From the NCBI GenBank assembly GCA_002021875.1, contig CP018627.1:7874001-7938000 (forward strand): a stretch of DNA of 64,000 nucleotides, given 5' to 3'. Shown one piece after another: positions 8,015 through 16,275 of the stretch. The notes beneath the pieces are model-generated. The model ran no database searches and was not told the DNA's origin. It saw nothing but the letters and a program-made list of their open reading frames with translations. Source of the stretch: Streptomyces hygroscopicus (lineage in GTDB: Bacteria; Actinomycetota; Actinomycetes; Streptomycetales; Streptomycetaceae). A program made the position numbers and the translations under genes. The stretch's first letter is position 1. Each line of letters starts with the position of its first letter.

Positions 8015-8722
8015 GTGACAGCGCGCCGAGATCTCAGGAGCGACGCGGGGCAGGCATTTCCGATCTACATCACCGCGGTGGCGGGCCTGCTCTTCCTCGC
8101 GCTCGCCCTCTTCGCCGTCGGCCAGGCCGGAGCCACCCGCAACGGCGGACAGACCGCCGCCGACGCGGCGGCCCTCGCGGCCGCCCAGGACTACCGCGAC
8201 CAGTTGCGCAAGGGGTTCCTGGAGGCGATCGCGGACGGCAGCGCCTGGGACGACCTGCTGAACGGACGGGGATTGGGCTCGACCAGCGCCTGTGATGAGG
8301 CGCGGTGGTTCGCCGGTCAGAACGGTGCGGACGTGACCGACTGCCACGGGCCCGAGTTCCTGCCGACGTCCTTCACCGTCACCGTCAGGACGCGGAAGCC
8401 CGTGGGCAAGACCGTCATCCCCGGCACGGAGACCAAGCACGCGAAGGCGACGGCCAAGGCGGTCGTCACCCCGCGCTGCACGGCCGAGCCGCCCGCCCCG
8501 CCGACCAAGGGGCCCGACGACGGAGGCAATGGCGGCGACGGGGGCAAGGACGGCGACGGTAAGGACGACGGCAAGGGCGGCGACGGCGGTAAGGACGACG
8601 GCAAGGACGACAAGCCGCCCATCGACCTCCGCTGCGACGGACTCGACCTGACCATCGACCCGACGCGTCTCGACCTCTTCCCCGACGCCAAGGACCTGTT
8701 CTCCGTGCACCTTGCCGACTGA
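8015..8722 (+). CDS. TadG-like pilus-associated membrane protein
   Basis: GTG 8015 gives 235 residues. RSDAGQAFPIYITAVAG followed by a hydrophobic helix (about residues 10-38) and NGGQTAADAAALAAA match the N-terminus of TadG-like pseudopilins of actinobacteria (Rv3660c-neighbour type), which anchor in the membrane and face outward. Residues about 155-200 are a Gly/Asp/Lys low-complexity linker (DGGNGGDGGKDGDGK). The ribosome site is weak, and the gene starts 8 bp after the flp stop, so coupling to flp is likely. Confidence 0.75.
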   Translation: MTARRDLRSDAGQAFPIYITAVAGLLFLALALFAVGQAGATRNGGQTAADAAALAAAQDYRDQLRKGFLEAIADGSAWDDLLNGRGLGSTSACDEARWFAGQNGADVTDCHGPEFLPTSFTVTVRTRKPVGKTVIPGTETKHAKATAKAVVTPRCTAEPPAPPTKGPDDGGNGGDGGKDGDGKDDGKGGDGGKDDGKDDKPPIDLRCDGLDLTIDPTRLDLFPDAKDLFSVHLAD

Positions 8723-8764
8723 CGGCCGACTGACGAGCGAACGAAGAGCAAAGGACAGCGAGCG

Positions 8765-9352
8765 ATGAGCATTCGGCACACGACGAAGGCCCGGAGGGGG
8801 GCCGCCGCGACGGCGCTCGCCGCGGCCCTGGCCCTCGCCGTGGCCGGGTGCGGCAGCGGCGACGGCGACGGCGACAAGAAGCCCGGCGACGGCGCGGCCC
8901 GGACGTCGACCGCGCCCAAGGACGACGGCGGGGATCAGGAGCCCGCGGCGGACTCGTCCAAGACCATCGGCGAGATGAAGGGTCCGGGCGGGATCGTCGT
9001 CACCCTGCACTCCGCGGAGCGCGACGACGGCGGGTTCGTCACCGTGAACGCCACCGTCACCAACCACGGCAGCCGGCTCTTCAACGCGATCGACTGGCGC
9101 TCGAAGGAGACCGAGGTGAAGTCCCTGTCGTCCGTCTCCGGCGCGTCCCTGGTCGACGAGAAGGGCAAGAAGCGCTATCTCGTCCTCCGGGACACCGACG
9201 GCCAGTGCCTGTGCACCACGGGGCTCTCCGGGATCAAGCCCAATGAGAGCCGGCCGCTGTTCGCACAGTTCCCGGCCCCGCCGAAGAGCGTCACGGAGCT
9301 CGACTTCCAGATCCCGACCATGCCGTCCGTCGGCATCACCCTCTCCGGATGA
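8765..9352 (+). CDS. Putative lipoprotein of the Tad locus
   Basis: This 195-residue protein has a signal peptide ending in a lipobox (LAVAGC, Cys about 29), then a Gly/Asp/Lys-rich linker, then a small beta-rich domain (residues about 60-195) with TVNATVTNHG and a Cys pair in GQCLCTTG. It should be a lipid-anchored extracytoplasmic protein. I do not recognise the domain beyond a resemblance to small immunoglobulin-like lipoproteins. Its stop overlaps the start of the OmpA-domain gene (ATGA), so the two are made together. Confidence 0.75.
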   Translation: MSIRHTTKARRGAAATALAAALALAVAGCGSGDGDGDKKPGDGAARTSTAPKDDGGDQEPAADSSKTIGEMKGPGGIVVTLHSAERDDGGFVTVNATVTNHGSRLFNAIDWRSKETEVKSLSSVSGASLVDEKGKKRYLVLRDTDGQCLCTTGLSGIKPNESRPLFAQFPAPPKSVTELDFQIPTMPSVGITLSG

Positions 9353-9996
9353 GCCGGGCCATGACACCGCAGACGACGGCCCGCCGCCCCGCGCGCCGCG
9401 GCCCCGTACTGGCCGCGCTGGCCTCCACCGCGCTCCTGGTCACCCTCACCGCCCCGGCGCCGCCCGCCCACGCGGACAGCGGCCCCGGCGCGCCCGCCGA
9501 CACCACCCCGCCCCTGAAGATCGACGCCAAGGACTCCGATCTGCGGATGCCCGAGGGCGCCAAGCTGGCGCCCGGCCGGGTCCTGGACATCAAGTCCGTG
9601 GTCGAGACGGACGACGGCGACGAGCGGCGGGAGGACACCAACGCCAAGGTGAAGTTCGCCCTCCAGGCCGAGGTGCTCTTCGGCAAGGACAGCGCCAAGC
9701 TGGGCGGCGAGGCGAAGGCCCGGATCAAGGAGATCGCCTCCGAGGCCGAGCGGCAGAACGCGAAGAGCGTCCGCGTCTTCGGCTTCACCGACGACCTGGG
9801 CTCCGCGGGCCATGGCATCGTGCTGTCGAAGCAGCGGGCCAACGCGGTGCAGCAGGCGCTCGCCGAGGACCTCGAGCCCTCGGTCAACTACGAGATCCGG
9901 GGCTACGGCGAGCAGTACCCGATCGCGGACAACGCGAGCGAGGAGGGCCGCAAGCGCAACCGCCGGGTGGAGGTCAGCTTCCCCAGGACCGCCTGA
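9349..9996 (+). CDS. OmpA-family peptidoglycan-binding protein
   Basis: The 215-residue product has a signal peptide (cleavage near AHADS, residue about 44) and an OmpA C-terminal domain at about residues 95-215: VLFGKDSAKLGG, VFGFTDDLGSAGHG, LSKQRANAVQQAL and a final RKRNRRVEVSF. This domain binds the diaminopimelate part of peptidoglycan. In a monoderm it probably anchors the exported pilus or its lipoprotein partner to the wall. Its start lies inside the stop of the lipoprotein gene. A repeat begins in its last codons and spans its stop. Confidence 0.9.
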   Translation: MSRAMTPQTTARRPARRGPVLAALASTALLVTLTAPAPPAHADSGPGAPADTTPPLKIDAKDSDLRMPEGAKLAPGRVLDIKSVVETDDGDERREDTNAKVKFALQAEVLFGKDSAKLGGEAKARIKEIASEAERQNAKSVRVFGFTDDLGSAGHGIVLSKQRANAVQQALAEDLEPSVNYEIRGYGEQYPIADNASEEGRKRNRRVEVSFPRTA

Positions 9997-10080
9997 GCGG
10001 CCCGGTTCCCGGCTCCCCAGGACGGGCGGGCCGAGCGGTCCCGGTTCCCGGCTCCCCAGGACCGGCTGAGCGGTCCCGGC
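9981..10080 (+). repeat. Imperfect tandem repeat spanning the OmpA-gene stop codon
   Basis: Units beginning ccccaggac recur at 9981, 10015 and 10054 (34 and 39 bp apart), each containing gcgg-ccggttcccggct. The first copy contains the last codons and TGA of the OmpA-domain gene, so the array has copied the gene's end downstream. Confidence 0.8.
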
Positions 10081-10100
10081 GGCGCGATGCCGCATCATGG

Positions 10101-11396
10101 GTGTGCCGATCACGCCATCCGCCGGAGTCCGTTCTGAGTACCGCCGTCGCCGAGTCCCTTTCCGTCGTCCTGCTGCTCGGCGTACTGGCCTTCGCTGTGG
10201 TGCGCCCCCGGGGTCTGCCGGAAGCGGTCGCGGCCGTGCCCGCCGCCGGGATCGTCGTGGCCACCGGGGCGGTCTCGCCCGCCCGGGCCTGGACGGAGAC
10301 CCAGGAGCTGCTGCCCGTCGTGGGCTTTCTGGCCGCCGTACTGCTGCTTGCCCGGATGTGCGCGGACGAGGGGCTCTTCGAGGCCGCGGGCCAGGCCGTG
10401 GCGCGGGCCTGCGCGGGGCGTACGGACCGGCTTCTGGGCGGGGTGTTCGCCGTCGCGGCGGTCGTCACCGCCGTGCTGAGCCTGGACGCCACCGTCGTGC
10501 TGCTCACGCCCGTGGTGTTCGCCACGGCGGGCAGGCTCGGGGCGCGGTCCCGGCCGCATGTGTACGCCTGCGCCCATCTGTCGAACTCGGCGTCCCTGCT
10601 CCTTCCGGTCTCCAACCTCACCAATCTGCTCGCCCTTCAGGCCGGCGGGGTCTCCTTCACCCGTTTCGCCGTGCTGATGGGGCCCGCCTGGCTGCTGACC
10701 ATCGGCATCGAGTACCTGGTCTTCCGCCGCTTCTTCGCCACCGATCTGGCCGCCGGGACCTCCGAGCCCCCGCCCGCCGACTGGCCCCGGGTGCCGGTCT
10801 TCGCGCTGACCGTGCTGCTGCTGACCCTCGCCGGGTTCGTCGGGACCTCGCTGGCGGGCCTCGACCCCCAGTGGGCGGCCTGGGCGGGCGCCCTCGTGCT
10901 CACCGTAAGGGCGCTGCGGCGCCGCGAGACGACCGTAAGGGGGGCCATCGGCGCGGCCGGGCCGCTGTTCTGCCTGTTCGTGCTCGCGCTCGGCGTCGTG
11001 GTCCAGGCCGTGCTGGCGGGCGGTCTCCAGGATGCGCTGACCCAGGTGCTGCCCACCGGGACGAGCCTGCCCGCGCTGCTCGGGATCGCGACGGTCGCGG
11101 CGGTGCTGGCCAATCTCATCAACAACCTGCCCGCCGTGCTGGCGCTGCTGCCGATCGCCTCCGCGGGCGGCACCGGGCCCGTGCTCGCCGTGCTGATCGG
11201 CGTCAACCTGGGCCCCAACCTCACCTACGTCGGCTCCCTGGCCACCCTGCTGTGGCGGCGCATAGTGCACCACCACGAGCCGGACACCGGCTCCGACCTG
11301 GGGGTGTTCACCCGTCTGGGGCTGCTGACCGTACCGGCGACCGTGGTGGCCGCGACGGCGGCGATGTGGATGATGCTGAAGGTCACCGGAAGCTGA
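10101..11396 (+). CDS. ArsB/NhaD-type (SLC13-like) membrane transporter
   Basis: The product (about 420-431 residues) is almost entirely hydrophobic, with 10-12 predicted helices. Motifs such as LSLDATVVLLTPVV, SNLTNLLAL and LGPNLTYVGSLATLL are characteristic of ArsB/NhaD ion transporters. The substrate (arsenite, Na+/H+ or another anion) cannot be told from sequence alone. The start is unsure: GTG 10101 has no ribosome site, whereas CTG 10134 has CGGAG with a 6-base spacer and begins nearer the first helix. A 17-bp tandem repeat starts in its last codons. Confidence 0.85.
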   Translation: MCRSRHPPESVLSTAVAESLSVVLLLGVLAFAVVRPRGLPEAVAAVPAAGIVVATGAVSPARAWTETQELLPVVGFLAAVLLLARMCADEGLFEAAGQAVARACAGRTDRLLGGVFAVAAVVTAVLSLDATVVLLTPVVFATAGRLGARSRPHVYACAHLSNSASLLLPVSNLTNLLALQAGGVSFTRFAVLMGPAWLLTIGIEYLVFRRFFATDLAAGTSEPPPADWPRVPVFALTVLLLTLAGFVGTSLAGLDPQWAAWAGALVLTVRALRRRETTVRGAIGAAGPLFCLFVLALGVVVQAVLAGGLQDALTQVLPTGTSLPALLGIATVAAVLANLINNLPAVLALLPIASAGGTGPVLAVLIGVNLGPNLTYVGSLATLLWRRIVHHHEPDTGSDLGVFTRLGLLTVPATVVAATAAMWMMLKVTGS

Positions 11397-11502
11397 GAAG
11401 CACCGGAAGCTGAGAAGCACCGGAAGCTGAGAAGCACCGGAAGCTGAGAAGCGCCGGAAGCCGAGGAGCGCCGGAAGCTGAGAGGCGCTGGAGCGCGAGG
11501 AT
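11384..11502 (+). repeat. Seven-copy 17-bp tandem repeat spanning the transporter stop
   Basis: The unit caccggaagctgagaag recurs exactly every 17 bp at 11384, 11401, 11418, 11435, 11452, 11469 and 11486. The first four copies are essentially identical and the last three are diverged. Copy one includes the transporter's final codons and its TGA. Because 17 is not a multiple of three the array cannot stay in frame; each copy carries a TGA in one frame. Confidence 0.95.
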
Positions 11503-11515
11503 CCCTGGAACGCGA

Positions 11516-11554
11516 AGGGCCGCCGCCGCGACGGCTCGTCGCGGCGGCGGCCCT
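11516..11554. terminator. Perfect 18-bp hairpin terminator between convergent genes
   Basis: AGGGCCGCCGCCGCGACG pairs perfectly with its complement across a GCT loop. It lies between the transporter (plus) and the cold-shock gene (minus), so it can stop transcription from both sides. There is no T-run, as is common for Streptomyces terminators. Confidence 0.88.
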
Positions 11555-11620
11555 CAGCCCGCTGTCAGGACGCGATGCGGCCCGACGTCAGGATCCGATA
11601 CCAGGATTCAGGATCCGATA

Positions 11621-12025
11621 TCAGGATTCGATCCAGTTATGCGCCTGGGCGAGCTCGATGACCCGCCTGCGCACCTGCTTGATCTGGTCGGCGGTCAGGC
11701 TGCCGCCCATCTCGACCAGCGCCTCGGTGAGCTCCTGCCGGAGCTCGGCGACCGACAGCACATCGCACATGGTGTCGTCGCCGTCCGGCCCGGAGGGCCG
11801 CACGACCGGCGCGGCGGCGCGTTCGAGGACGCGGACCTCCGACGCCTTGGGCCCCTTGTCGCCGTACTCGGGAACGAACCGCACCTTGGACCCCGGCTGG
11901 AACAGGTGCTTCTCGTCCAGCAGGTCGTTGGCGTGCATGAAGACGTCCTCGCCACCGTCGTCCGGAGCGATGAAGCCGTAGCCGCGGAACTCGTCGAAAC
12001 GCAGAATCTTGCCCGTGGTCGTCAC
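11621..12025 (-). CDS. Cold-shock domain protein with a helical C-terminal extension
   Basis: GTG 12025 (VTTTGKILRFDEFRGYGFI) gives 134 residues; GGGGTGG lies upstream. Residues 1-65 are a cold-shock domain with the RNP-1-like KILRFDEFRGYGFI and an RNP-2-like EDVFMHAND, which binds single-stranded RNA or DNA. A roughly 65-residue C-terminal extension (SVAELRQELTEAL; IKQVRRRVIELAQ) looks helical. Ordinary Csp proteins have about 67 residues, so this is the two-part type known in actinobacteria. The open frame continues upstream to ATG 12115, but that part is Arg/Gly-rich and unlikely to be translated. Confidence 0.88.
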   Translation of the reverse strand: MTTTGKILRFDEFRGYGFIAPDDGGEDVFMHANDLLDEKHLFQPGSKVRFVPEYGDKGPKASEVRVLERAAAPVVRPSGPDGDDTMCDVLSVAELRQELTEALVEMGGSLTADQIKQVRRRVIELAQAHNWIES

Positions 12026-12127
12026 CGTGCCACCCCTACCCCTACTACCTCTACCTCGATGATCCCGACCGCTACCTCGATGAATCTCGACCGCGATCGA
12101 GGGTGTCCCAACCATGACACCGAGAAG

Positions 12128-12592
12128 TCAGCGTACAGAAGGAGCGGGCGGCGCTGAAGGCCCGGGGGTGATCACGACGCGCACGCCCCGCCGCACGCCC
12201 CACCGCTCCAACGCGCCCGCCTCCGCCTCCAGGACATGGCGGGCGCGCAGCCGGGGGCGCCCGAGCCGGCCGGGGCGCAGGGCGTGGACGTCCACGACGG
12301 TGAGCCGCCGGTCCAGATACGCGACGTCGATGGCGAACCGCATCCGGAAGGTGTGCACCCCGCTCGCCGGGGTGAGGAGGAGCGCGCCGGTCATGCCGTC
12401 CCGGCCGAGCAGACCGCGGGCGCGGGCGCGATAGGAGGCGGCGATGGTGAGCGGAATGCCCTCCGCGAGCCCCGCGCTCAAGCCCTTCGCGCGCCCCGCG
12501 CTGCCCTCCGCGCCCTCCCGGTCCTCCTCTGCGCCGTCCGCGCCGCCGACCACGTGCAGCGTCCCCGTACCGTCCCGCCAGCGGCCCACCAT
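12128..12592 (-). CDS. DUF192 family protein
   Basis: The 154-residue product has a DUF192 domain over about residues 52-145: GLLGRDGMTGALLL, the MRFAIDVAYLD strand and VLEAEAGALERWGVRRG. DUF192 proteins are small beta-barrels of unknown biochemical role, often secreted; I see no clear signal peptide here. It is divergent from the prepilin peptidase gene 83 bp away. DUF192 next to Tad genes is, to my recollection, common in actinobacteria, which hints at a link to pilus export. Confidence 0.85.
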   Translation of the reverse strand: MVGRWRDGTGTLHVVGGADGAEEDREGAEGSAGRAKGLSAGLAEGIPLTIAASYRARARGLLGRDGMTGALLLTPASGVHTFRMRFAIDVAYLDRRLTVVDVHALRPGRLGRPRLRARHVLEAEAGALERWGVRRGVRVVITPGPSAPPAPSVR

Positions 12593-12675
12593 CCGGTCCC
12601 CCTTCGGCCCGTCCCGCGCCGTCCGCCCGTCCCGCGCAGTGTTCCACCGGCCGGGCGCTTCCGTAGGCTCGGCCC

Positions 12676-13422
12676 GTGCAACCGCTGCTGATCGTGCTCG
12701 CCGCCGCGTACGGTGCGGCCGCCGGGCTGCTCGTACCGCGCCCGCTCTACCGGCTGGCCGTCGATCCGGAGGAGCCCTGGCGCGGCGCCTGTCCGCGCGG
12801 GCACGCGCTCACCGGCCCGGCGCGCGGCTGGCTGGGCCCCGCCCGCTGCGCCGGCTGCCGGGGCGGCGAGCGGGACTACGGGACGGGCCCGCTGCCCGCC
12901 GCGGCGCTCACCGCGCTGGTGTGCGCGGGCCTGGCGGCGGCCGTCGGCGCCCGCCCGGAGCTGGCGGTGTGGCTTCTGCTGGCGCCGCTGGGGGTGCTGC
13001 TCACGGCCGTGGACCTGGCGGTCAACCGGCTGCCGGACGTCCTCACCCTGCCCATGGCGGGCGGAGTCGCCGCGCTGCTCGGCGCGGCGGCGCTGCTGCC
13101 GCACAGCGCCGGGTCCTGGCCGCGCGCGCTGCTGGGCGGCGCGGTGCTGGGCGGGGCGTATCTGGTGCTGTTCCTGATCAGCCCGAGCGGGATGGGGTTC
13201 GGCGACGTCAAGCTGGCGCTGACGCTGGGGGTCGCCCTGGGCTGGTACGGCTGGGACGTGCTCTTTGTGGGCGCCTTCGCCGGGTTGCTGCTGGGCTCCT
13301 GCTGCGCCGCGGCCCTGGTGCTGACCCGGCGGGCCGGGCGCCGGACCGCGATGGCGTTCGGCCCTTTCATGATTCTCGGGGCGGGCGCCGGGCTGGTGCT
13401 GGGGGCGCTCGGGGCCGGATGA
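12676..13422 (+). CDS. Type IV prepilin peptidase (A24 family, TadV-like)
   Basis: GTG 12676 gives a 248-residue polytopic membrane protein. Both catalytic aspartates of the A24 family are visible: the first in TAVDLAVNRLPD (D at about 116) and the second in GMGFGDVKLAL, the GxGD motif (about 177). A Cys motif (CPRGH...CAGCRGG) occurs in the N-terminal cytoplasmic loop, as in full-length PilD-type enzymes. It should cleave the Flp and TadE-like prepilins at 0.9-8.7 kb and so complete the Tad system, although four genes separate it from that cluster. Confidence 0.93.
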   Translation: MQPLLIVLAAAYGAAAGLLVPRPLYRLAVDPEEPWRGACPRGHALTGPARGWLGPARCAGCRGGERDYGTGPLPAAALTALVCAGLAAAVGARPELAVWLLLAPLGVLLTAVDLAVNRLPDVLTLPMAGGVAALLGAAALLPHSAGSWPRALLGGAVLGGAYLVLFLISPSGMGFGDVKLALTLGVALGWYGWDVLFVGAFAGLLLGSCCAAALVLTRRAGRRTAMAFGPFMILGAGAGLVLGALGAG

Positions 13423-13449
13423 AACCGGCGCGCGGATTGTCGGCCCCGC

Positions 13450-13541
13450 CGATGCATGGACATCCCCTCACGAAGCGTTATGGTGGAAGCCCCCCCTCGG
13501 GCCGGTCCGTACTCCCCCCCCACGGACCGGCCCGCTTTATT
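13450..13541 (+). ncRNA. 6C-type small RNA with C-rich loops and terminator
   Basis: The stretch has a run of seven C at 13490-13496 and a second of eight C at 13514-13521. The second sits in the loop of a perfect 12-bp stem, GGGCCGGTCCGT (13499-13510) with ACGGACCGGCCC (13522-13533), followed by gctttattt, a rho-independent terminator. Two stem-loops with at least six C in each loop define the actinobacterial 6C RNA, known in S. coelicolor (more abundant during sporulation) and related to mycobacterial B11. My recollection is that 6C RNAs lie near pilus and partition genes, which fits. The first stem is less clear by eye. The 5' end is a guess. Confidence 0.68.
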
Positions 13542-13716
13542 TGGGGCATCCGGGGCCTCAGGGGCGGCACGTATCCCGCACGGTTGGCTACGAAGCGTGA
13601 CGCAGGGTGATCGTTCGGCCGTCCCGGTTAGCCAGCCTTCCCGCCCCGCAGTAGGGTGTCGGCCTTGGGGCGGACTGCCATGGCAAGCCATGCGAGGCAC
13701 TGAGGGGCTGGAAGAC

Positions 13717-14478
13717 GTGAAGTTGCGCGACCTGGTGTACGGGCTCTACGCACGCCGGGTGGAAGGCCGCCTCGATCACGCCCAGGTGCCCAAGCACATC
13801 GGCGTCATCCTCGACGGCAACCGCCGCTGGGCCCGCGCGGCCGGCGGCACCGCCGAGCAGGGGCACAAGGCGGGCGCCAGCAAGATCCAGGAGCTGCTCG
13901 GCTGGTGCAGTGAGACGGACGTCGAGGTCGTCACCCTCTGGCTGCTCTCCACGGACAACCTGGACCGCCCCGAGGACGAGCTGGGACCGCTCCTGAGCAT
14001 CATCGAGGGCGCGGTGCGCGATCTGGCCGCCGACGGCCGCTGGCGGGTACACCACGTCGGCAACCGCGATCTGCTGCCCTCCCGGACCCAGACGGTCCTC
14101 AAGGAGGCCGAGCGGGACACCGAGCACATCGACGGAATACTGGTCAATGTGGCCGTCGGCTACGGCGGACGGCAGGAGATCGCCGACGCGGTGCGGTCGC
14201 TGCTGCTGGACCACGCCACCAAGGGCACCTCTTTCGAGGAGCTCGCCGAGGTCGTCGACATCGACCTCATCTCCGAACACCTGTACACGCGTGGGCAGCC
14301 GGATCCCGACCTGGTCATCCGCACCAGCGGTGAGCAGCGGCTCTCCGGCTTCATGCTGTGGCAGAGCGCCCATTCGGAGTACTACTTCTGTGAAGTTTTC
14401 TGGCCCGCTTTCCGCAAGGTCGACTTCCTCCGCGCACTGCGCGACTACGCCGCCCGTCACCGCAGGTACGGCAACTAG
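13717..14478 (+). CDS. uppS: Isoprenyl transferase (cis-prenyltransferase, UppS family)
   Basis: The 253-residue enzyme condenses isopentenyl diphosphate into cis-polyprenyl diphosphates, lipid carriers for cell wall synthesis. Conserved boxes are present: HIGVILDGNRRWA with the catalytic Asp, LWLLSTDNLDRP, NVAVGYGGRQEI, and DLVIRTSGEQRLSGFMLWQ. GTG 13717 (VKLRDLVYGLYARR) matches usual N-termini; GAGGGG lies about 11 bases upstream. ATG 13690 is an in-frame alternative. Streptomycetes usually carry two or three such enzymes, so the exact chain length is unknown. Confidence 0.93.
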   Translation: MKLRDLVYGLYARRVEGRLDHAQVPKHIGVILDGNRRWARAAGGTAEQGHKAGASKIQELLGWCSETDVEVVTLWLLSTDNLDRPEDELGPLLSIIEGAVRDLAADGRWRVHHVGNRDLLPSRTQTVLKEAERDTEHIDGILVNVAVGYGGRQEIADAVRSLLLDHATKGTSFEELAEVVDIDLISEHLYTRGQPDPDLVIRTSGEQRLSGFMLWQSAHSEYYFCEVFWPAFRKVDFLRALRDYAARHRRYGN

Positions 14479-14504
14479 TTCCGGTCTGTAGCACCGCAGT
14501 TCAC

Positions 14505-14546
14505 CGGCCCGGGGCCGGACGCCGCCCGGCGTCCGGCCCCGGGCCG
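14505..14546 (+). terminator. Perfect 19-bp hairpin after uppS
   Basis: CGGCCCGGGGCCGGACGCC pairs with its exact complement across a GCCC tetraloop, 27 bp after the uppS stop. It is a strong intrinsic terminator candidate without a T-run. Confidence 0.88.
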
Positions 14547-14874
14547 TGTAGCACGCTGGTTTCACAACGTTCATATCCGCGCCGTCATATGCCGTTGCAT
14601 GCCCCCGCACGTTCGAGGGAATATCCCTTCCAGGTCGACGCCCTGTCCCACCTGTCCAGTCGGGTGTCGAACTGCCAGCGGACGGCATTGGGCCGTCCGT
14701 CCGGGAGGCCCTTTGCACACGGACGACTGTGCGGATCGTGCGTATGACGCGGAGGGCCGGCGCTCGGCCCTCCCAGTAGGGCCTGAGCCCGGTCCGTTCC
14801 CCGTCTACGGCGGGGATACCTCACTCCCGCGACGCCGTCGCACCCCAACCTCTCCCGAGGGGGTACGTCCACCC
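14547..14874 (+). other. Long leader/promoter region of the PhoH gene
   Basis: No convincing gene is seen in this 328-bp stretch. It holds a short palindrome AGGGAATATCCCT (14616-14628) and an 8-bp hairpin GAGGGCCG-gcgct-CGGCCCTC (14752-14772). These could be operator or leader elements for the downstream PIN-PhoH gene. The PhoH frame stays open back to 14599 but lacks a plausible earlier start. Confidence 0.5.
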
Positions 14875-16209
14875 GTGGTGACCAGCAAGAAACGCCGCGA
14901 GCAAGACCGGCGCACCTATGTCCTCGACACCAGCGTCCTGCTGGCCGACCCCAATGCCATGGCCCGCTTCGACGAGCACGAAGTCGTGCTGCCGGTCGTG
15001 GTGGTCACGGAACTGGAGGCCAAGCGGCACCACCCGGAGCTCGGGTACTTCGCGCGGCAGGCGCTCCGCCTGCTGGACGAGTACCGCGTCCGGTTCGGCC
15101 GCCTTGACGCCCCGATCCCGATCGGCGATCTGGGCGGGACTCTGCGTGTCGAGCTCAACCACTCCGACCCGGGTGTTCTGCCCGCGGCCTTCCTGAATCA
15201 CGGCCGCATCCCGGACAACGACGCGCGGATCCTCGCGGTCGCCAGAAACCTGCAGGCCGAGGGGTATGACGTCACCGTCGTATCGAAGGACCTGCCACTG
15301 CGCATCAAGGCGTCCTCGGTGGGGCTGCTCGCCGAGGAGTACCGCGCGGAGCTGGCGATAACCGACTCGGGCTGGACCGGGATGGCGGAGCTCGCCGTCT
15401 CGGCCGAGCAGGTGGACGACCTGTTCGCCGCCGAGACCGCGTACGTCCCCGAGGCGGCTGGACTGCCCGTGCACACCGGTCTGGTGCTGCAGTCCGAGCG
15501 TGGCAAGGCGCTCGGCCGGGTCACCCCGGACGGGCAGGTGCGACTGGTGCGCGGCGACCGGGAGGCGTTCGGGATCCACGGGCGCAGCGCGGAGCAGCGC
15601 ATCGCGCTGGACCTGCTGCTCGACCCGGAGGTCGGCATCATCTCGATGGGCGGCCGGGCCGGTACGGGCAAGTCGGCGCTGGCGCTGTGCGCCGGTCTCG
15701 AGGCCGTGCTGGAGCGGCGTCAGCACCGCAAGGTGATGATCTTCCGTCCGCTGTACGCGGTGGGTGGCCAGGAGTTGGGCTATCTGCCCGGCTCCGAGGC
15801 CGAGAAGATGAGCCCTTGGGCTCAGGCGGTCTTCGACACGCTGTCCGCGGTGACCAGCGCCGAGGTGATCGAGGAGGTCGTGGGGCGCGGGATGCTGGAG
15901 GTGATGCCGCTGACGCATATCCGCGGCCGCTCGCTCCATGACGCCTTCGTCATCGTCGACGAGGCCCAGTCGCTCGAGCGGAATGTGCTGCTCACCGTGC
16001 TGTCCCGGATCGGCGCCAACTCCCGGGTGGTGCTGACCCACGACGTGGCCCAGCGGGACAACCTCCGCGTCGGGCGGTACGACGGTGTGGTGGCGGTCGT
16101 CGAGAAACTGAAGGGGCATCCGCTGTTCGCGCATGTCACCCTGACCCGCTCCGAGCGTTCGCCGATCGCGGCGCTGGTGACCGAAATGCTGGAGGACGGG
16201 CACATCTGA
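14875..16209 (+). CDS. phoH2: PIN-PhoH protein (PhoH2-like RNA helicase/RNase)
   Basis: The 444-residue protein has an N-terminal PIN domain (about residues 12-150; [25 protein letters not shown], and acidic NDARILAVA) and a C-terminal PhoH ATPase (about 240-440; Walker [14 protein letters not shown], Walker [12 protein letters not shown]). PhoH2 proteins of actinobacteria are described as RNA helicases with sequence-specific RNase activity, a fusion of a VapC-like nuclease with a helicase. The start is GTG 14875 or 14878; GAGGGGG lies about 11 bases upstream. A hairpin follows the gene. Confidence 0.92.
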   Translation: MVTSKKRREQDRRTYVLDTSVLLADPNAMARFDEHEVVLPVVVVTELEAKRHHPELGYFARQALRLLDEYRVRFGRLDAPIPIGDLGGTLRVELNHSDPGVLPAAFLNHGRIPDNDARILAVARNLQAEGYDVTVVSKDLPLRIKASSVGLLAEEYRAELAITDSGWTGMAELAVSAEQVDDLFAAETAYVPEAAGLPVHTGLVLQSERGKALGRVTPDGQVRLVRGDREAFGIHGRSAEQRIALDLLLDPEVGIISMGGRAGTGKSALALCAGLEAVLERRQHRKVMIFRPLYAVGGQELGYLPGSEAEKMSPWAQAVFDTLSAVTSAEVIEEVVGRGMLEVMPLTHIRGRSLHDAFVIVDEAQSLERNVLLTVLSRIGANSRVVLTHDVAQRDNLRVGRYDGVVAVVEKLKGHPLFAHVTLTRSERSPIAALVTEMLEDGHI

Positions 16210-16237
16210 GCTGGTTGAGTCGTTTGCGACCACAGGG

Positions 16238-16275
16238 CGCCGCGCGGAAAGGCCAACGAGCTTAGCCGCGCGGCG
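16238..16275 (+). terminator. Hairpin after the PhoH gene
   Basis: CGCCGCGCGG (16238-16247) pairs with CCGCGCGGCG (16266-16275) across an 18-base loop, 29 bp after the stop. The large loop makes it a weaker terminator than others here. Confidence 0.6.

Noticed and set aside
12026..12115. Longer cold-shock protein starting at ATG 12115
   Set aside because: The extra 30 residues are Arg/Gly-rich, and the cold-shock domain normally begins within a few residues of the start; GTG 12025 has a ribosome site.
13456..13716. N-terminal extension of uppS from ATG 13456
   Set aside because: It would run through the 6C-type RNA and its terminator, and known proteins begin near the GTG at 13717.
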